NCBI GenBank assembly: GCA_013815325.1
Contig: JACDGM010000001.1
Span: 1-64,000, forward strand
DNA from: Chthoniobacterales bacterium
GTDB lineage: Bacteria > Verrucomicrobiota > Verrucomicrobiia > Chthoniobacterales > UBA10450
Length of the DNA stretch: 64,000 nt
Direction of reading: 5' to 3'
The translations under genes and the position numbers were made by a program. The notes below the pieces were generated by a model. The model was not told where the DNA came from and did not search any database. It saw only the letters and a list, made by a program, of their open reading frames with translations. This document shows, piece by piece, positions 61,459-64,000 of this stretch (positions are counted from its first letter, which is position 1; each line of letters begins with the position of its first letter).

Positions 61459-62715
61459 CTAGAATTGACCGCTAACGACCGAGGGCTCGTTCGCGAAGAG
61501 GTCGAGTTGCTTTGGCCTAACGATTAACGATGAGAGCAGGTCGTCGCGCTCGAGACTGCGCGTCTCTGCATTGGAGCCGATGGCGATCACGAAAGGGAGA
61601 AGTTTTTTCAGCGGCAGATGCAGGCGCACCAGATCCTCCAGCCGCAGTTTATGCCAGCGGCGGATCCGCAGGATGCGCTCTACGTTTTTCGTCCCGAGCC
61701 CAGGAACACGAAGGAGCAAATGGCGCGGTGCCTTGTTTAAATCGACTGGGAACAGCTGCCGATGGCGCAGCGCCCAAGCCAGTTTCGGGTCGATTGTCAG
61801 GTCAAGATTCGGGGCCGCTTCCGTCGTCAGCTCATGCGCGGCAAAGCCGTAAAAGCGCACCAGCCAATCCGCCTGATAGAGCCGATGCTCGCGCACGAGC
61901 GGCGGCGCCTGCAGCGGCAGCTTGTTCGACGCATCGGGAATTGGACTGAAGGCCGAATAGTAAACGCGCCGCAATTTCTGTCGCGCGTAGAGCGAGGAAG
62001 CCTGCCGCAAAATCGTCGCGTCCGAAGCGTCGGTCGCGCCGACGATCATTTGCGTGCTTTGGCCCGCGGGCGCGAAGGCGGGCGCTTTGCGTGATTGCTT
62101 GCGTTCCGCTTTTGCTTCATCAATCCGCGTCTTGATGCCGCTCATCGCCCGTTCGGTGTTCTGGAAATTTTTCTCCGGCGCGAGCGTCTGCAAGGCCGCG
62201 GGGGTTGGAAGCTCGATGTTGATGCTGATCCGGTCCGCCCAGCGGCCCGCTTCCTCGATTAAAGCAGGCGACGCTTCCGGAATCGTTTTGAGATGGATGT
62301 AGCCGCGAAACTCGTGCTCGACGCGCAGCGTCCGCGCCACCTGTATCACCTGCTCCATTGTGTAGTCGGGGTTACGAATGATCCCCGAACTGAGAAAGAG
62401 GCCTCCAATGTAATTGCGCCGGTAAAAGTCGAGCGTCAGTTGCACCACTTCCTCAGGGGTGAAGCGGGCGCGCTGCACATTGCTCGAGACGCGGTTGATA
62501 CAATAGAGGCAATCGTAAATGCAGAAATTCGTGAGCAGAATTTTCAGGAGCGAGACACACCGGCCGTCCGGCGTGTAGCTGTGACAAATGCCGGTGCTGG
62601 TGGTGGAACCGATGCCGCTCGAATTGCGAGAATTGCGCGCCGTCGTTCCGCTGCTCGCACAGGAAGCGTCATACTTCGCGGCGTCGGCGAGGATGGCGAG
62701 TTTGCGGTGGAGTTC
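61459..62715 (-). CDS. Putative DNA modification/repair radical SAM protein (UdgX partner); start defective
   Basis: About 418 residues. The frame opens after TAG near 62730, with no ATG or GTG before the motifs: ELHRKLAILADAAKYDASCA, GICHSYTPDGRCVSLLKILL and the radical SAM cluster NFCIYDCLYC (CxxxCxxC). Then ARFTPEEVVQLTLDFYRRNY, RGYIHLKTIPEASPALIEEA, MIVGATDASDATILRQASSL, VYYSAFSPIPDASN and a helix-hairpin-helix LLLRVPGLGTKNVERILRI. An out-of-frame ATG at 62717 directly before ELHRK suggests that one base (ATG-G) is missing. The family always accompanies UdgX and is presumed to act in DNA repair. Confidence 0.82.
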   Translation of the reverse strand, partial: ELHRKLAILADAAKYDASCASSGTTARNSRNSSGIGSTTSTGICHSYTPDGRCVSLLKILLTNFCIYDCLYCINRVSSNVQRARFTPEEVVQLTLDFYRRNYIGGLFLSSGIIRNPDYTMEQVIQVARTLRVEHEFRGYIHLKTIPEASPALIEEAGRWADRISINIELPTPAALQTLAPEKNFQNTERAMSGIKTRIDEAKAERKQSRKAPAFAPAGQSTQMIVGATDASDATILRQASSLYARQKLRRVYYSAFSPIPDASNKLPLQAPPLVREHRLYQADWLVRFYGFAAHELTTEAAPNLDLTIDPKLAWALRHRQLFPVDLNKAPRHLLLRVPGLGTKNVERILRIRRWHKLRLEDLVRLHLPLKKLLPFVIAIGSNAETRSLERDDLLSSLIVRPKQLDLFANEPSVVSGQF

Positions 62716-62889
62716 ATAACGGCGCGCTAATTTCCGCGACTAACGCCGAAACGCCAACCTCTCGATTTCGACTCCGACGAGATTGATCTCGGCCGGAATG
62801 AGGAAGAGATGCTCGAGTCGCGTGGGCAGGAGAATATCCTGCGACCGAGCCTTGGCTCACAATGGTTCGTAAAGACTATGCCCTTCCAT

Positions 62890-63060
62890 GTCCCCTGCAG
62901 CCTACCGTCCTTCGCCGAAGACCGTCTGCCCGGCGTTTTATAAAGCGGACAGGCGGTGCAAGCGAGCGCCGCTTCGCGCACCGTCGCTAGGCCAGAGCTA
63001 TCCGGAACGCCGCGGGATGCCACCACAGCTCATCAGCGCTCCTGGCCTAAGGATGATGGG
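62890..63060 (-). pseudogene. Fragment of a second UdgX-like gene
   Basis: The frames together read DELWWHPA, then VPDSSGLATVREAALACTAC, PLYKTPG and QTVFGEGR. This matches the segment of the intact UdgX around EWYPAPVPETSSLTTVRGAS and CTACPLYKNATQTVFGEG, with two frame changes. Nothing of the catalytic part survives. It lies just upstream of the radical SAM gene and may be the remains of an older partner or of a tandem duplication. Confidence 0.65.
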
Positions 63061-64000
63061 CCCGGCGAGATTTTACTGCGCGTCGCGGATTGGTGAGTGA
63101 TTCCGAGCAGAGCATTTCGCGCCGCCCAATCCCTGATTGCTATGCTCGCTTTCTTCGCTTCTTCGCGCACGGCGCCGTGCGAGGCGTTGCTGATGACCAA
63201 TTCAGAATTGGGGATCAGGTGATTGAGCATCTCTCCCTGTTCGATAGGCGTTAGAGAATCCTCTATGCCGTAGCTCAAGAGCGCCGGCACGCTGATCGTC
63301 GGGAAAAGAGAGGTAAAAGTCGGGGCGGGTTTCTAAAGCCAGCGCACCACCGACCAGCCCTTTGACCGAGGCGGCGAGAATTAAATCGGTAAACGCGGCG
63401 ACGAGTGCAGGCGCCCGCAGACGGTCTTCTCCGGTTAGAAATTCCGGCAGCAAAAGTGGCAGGAGAGACGCGACACCCTCCTGTTTCGACTGCACCTAAT
63501 AGCGCCTCCATAAAAACTGTTCGACCGTGGGCGGCGGAAAGGCAACCGGATCGAGCAAGATCATCCCGCGAAAACGCTGCGGGGCCAGCCGATACATTTC
63601 CAGGGTGATCGCCCCGCCCATCGAATGCCCGCCTATGATGGCGCTATCGATCTTGAGGAAATCGAGCAAACCCAGGACGTCGGTCGTGTACAGATGAATG
63701 GAAGCAAAATCGCTCGGTGCGGTGCTCCGCCCGAAGCCGCGCAGATCGATCGTGATCACCTGGAACTAGCCGCTGAGAAACTGGCGCTCTTTCACGAAGA
63801 GATCGCCGTTAAGCGGATAGCCGTGGATCAAAACCAGCGGCACGCCCTGTCCGGTGATGGTGTAGTAAATTCGCGTCCCGTTGATCTCCACAAATCCGTC
63901 GGTCGATTGGACGTTCGGGGTGATTTCCACCTTTTGCTGCGGCCTGGCCCGGAAGGACGCAGCAAAACGTGAGCAGCAGTGTCGCAAAGCCGATGAGGCA
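63040..64000 (-). pseudogene. Decayed secreted alpha/beta-hydrolase (cut by window edge)
   Basis: Pieces in order from the right edge: a signal-like IGFATLLLTFCCVLPGQAAA (one frame), then NGTRIYYTITGQGVPLVLIH and GYPLNGDLFVKERQFLSG (another), an in-frame TAG near 63766, FQVITIDLRGFGRSTAPSDF, the nucleophile elbow IIGGHSMGGAITLEMYRLAP, a second in-frame TAG near 63496, then a frameshift near 63290 before VPALLSYGIEDSLTPIEQGE and the catalytic-His region SNASHGAVREEAKK. Two nonsense codons plus two shifts make it non-functional. Substrate unknown. Confidence 0.8.

Noticed and set aside
1271..61523. The iterated word as FtsK-orienting (KOPS-like) polar sequence.
   Set aside because: Orientation is nearly balanced (38 versus 32) without a switch along the window, whereas KOPS are strongly strand-biased within a replichore.
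1271..61523. The iterated word as part of transcription terminators, as with inverted uptake sequences.
   Set aside because: No close inverted pairs of the word were found, and most copies lie inside coding regions.
3500..63800. In-frame TAG codons at Gln, Glu or Tyr positions in several pseudogenes (near 6677, 7504, 63496, 63766) suggested amber recoding.
   Set aside because: Intact genes in the same window end in TAG (MBL protein, L,D-transpeptidase, xdhC, recQ), and the affected genes also carry frameshifts, so ordinary decay explains them.

Overview
The window is one continuous stretch of GC-rich bacterial DNA and most looks like ordinary chromosome. Three things point to a soil Verrucomicrobia-type genome (Spartobacteria/Chthoniobacterales-like; an inference, as no marker gene was searched): tandem TolB/FlgO-TPR genes linked to adenylate cyclase remnants, a DciA-rpoN pair, and many short hairpin repeats.

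Layout. 0-3.65 kb: truncated gspF, an MBL-fold protein, a UbiA-type prenyltransferase, rpiB and a DnaJ-like gene. 3.65-11.4 kb: a decayed tandem array of four TolB-like/TPR genes (only one still a long ORF) flanked by two adenylate cyclase fragments. 11.5-16.8 kb: an Rrf2 regulator, a broken Vgb-type propeller, a YncE-like propeller, dciA, rpoN and two small exported proteins. 16.9-33.1 kb: secreted hydrolase, LytS/LytR two-component pair, thrS, recQ, a DUF748 gene, a hybrid kinase, a DUF2254 gene, an L,D-transpeptidase, a lipoprotein, mtfA and lysS. 33.1-36.0 kb: a shattered GHKL ATPase gene plus a VapBC module. 36.1-40.1 kb: methyltransferase, glutaredoxin-like gene and a class A PBP. 40.3-48.2 kb: a molybdenum hydroxylase operon (2Fe-2S, FAD and two Mo subunits, XdhC, MocA). 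48.4-57.1 kb: a C30-carotenoid-like cluster divergent from a CarH-type B12 photoreceptor regulator, ending at tRNA-Gly. 57.4-64 kb: a pseudopilin, a DUF2851 gene, a UdgX-radical SAM pair, a UdgX fragment and a decayed hydrolase.

The strongest unexplained signal is an 8-9 bp word, GCCTAACGA / TCGTTAGGC. I count about 70 exact copies of its 8-bp core by eye (about 2 expected by chance). They lie in both orientations, inside genes, between genes and on stop codons. Copies are frequent at 16.8-33 and 36.8-46.9 kb and absent from 46.92 to 58.15 kb, which contains the whole carotenoid cluster beside the tRNA. This resembles a DNA-uptake or other genome-labelling sequence, with the carotenoid segment as a recently acquired island. 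The function is inference; the repeat and its distribution are directly visible.

Many genes at the edges and in the carotenoid cluster carry single-base frameshifts or in-frame TAG codons. These are annotated as pseudogenes, but read-level confirmation would be needed to exclude assembly errors.
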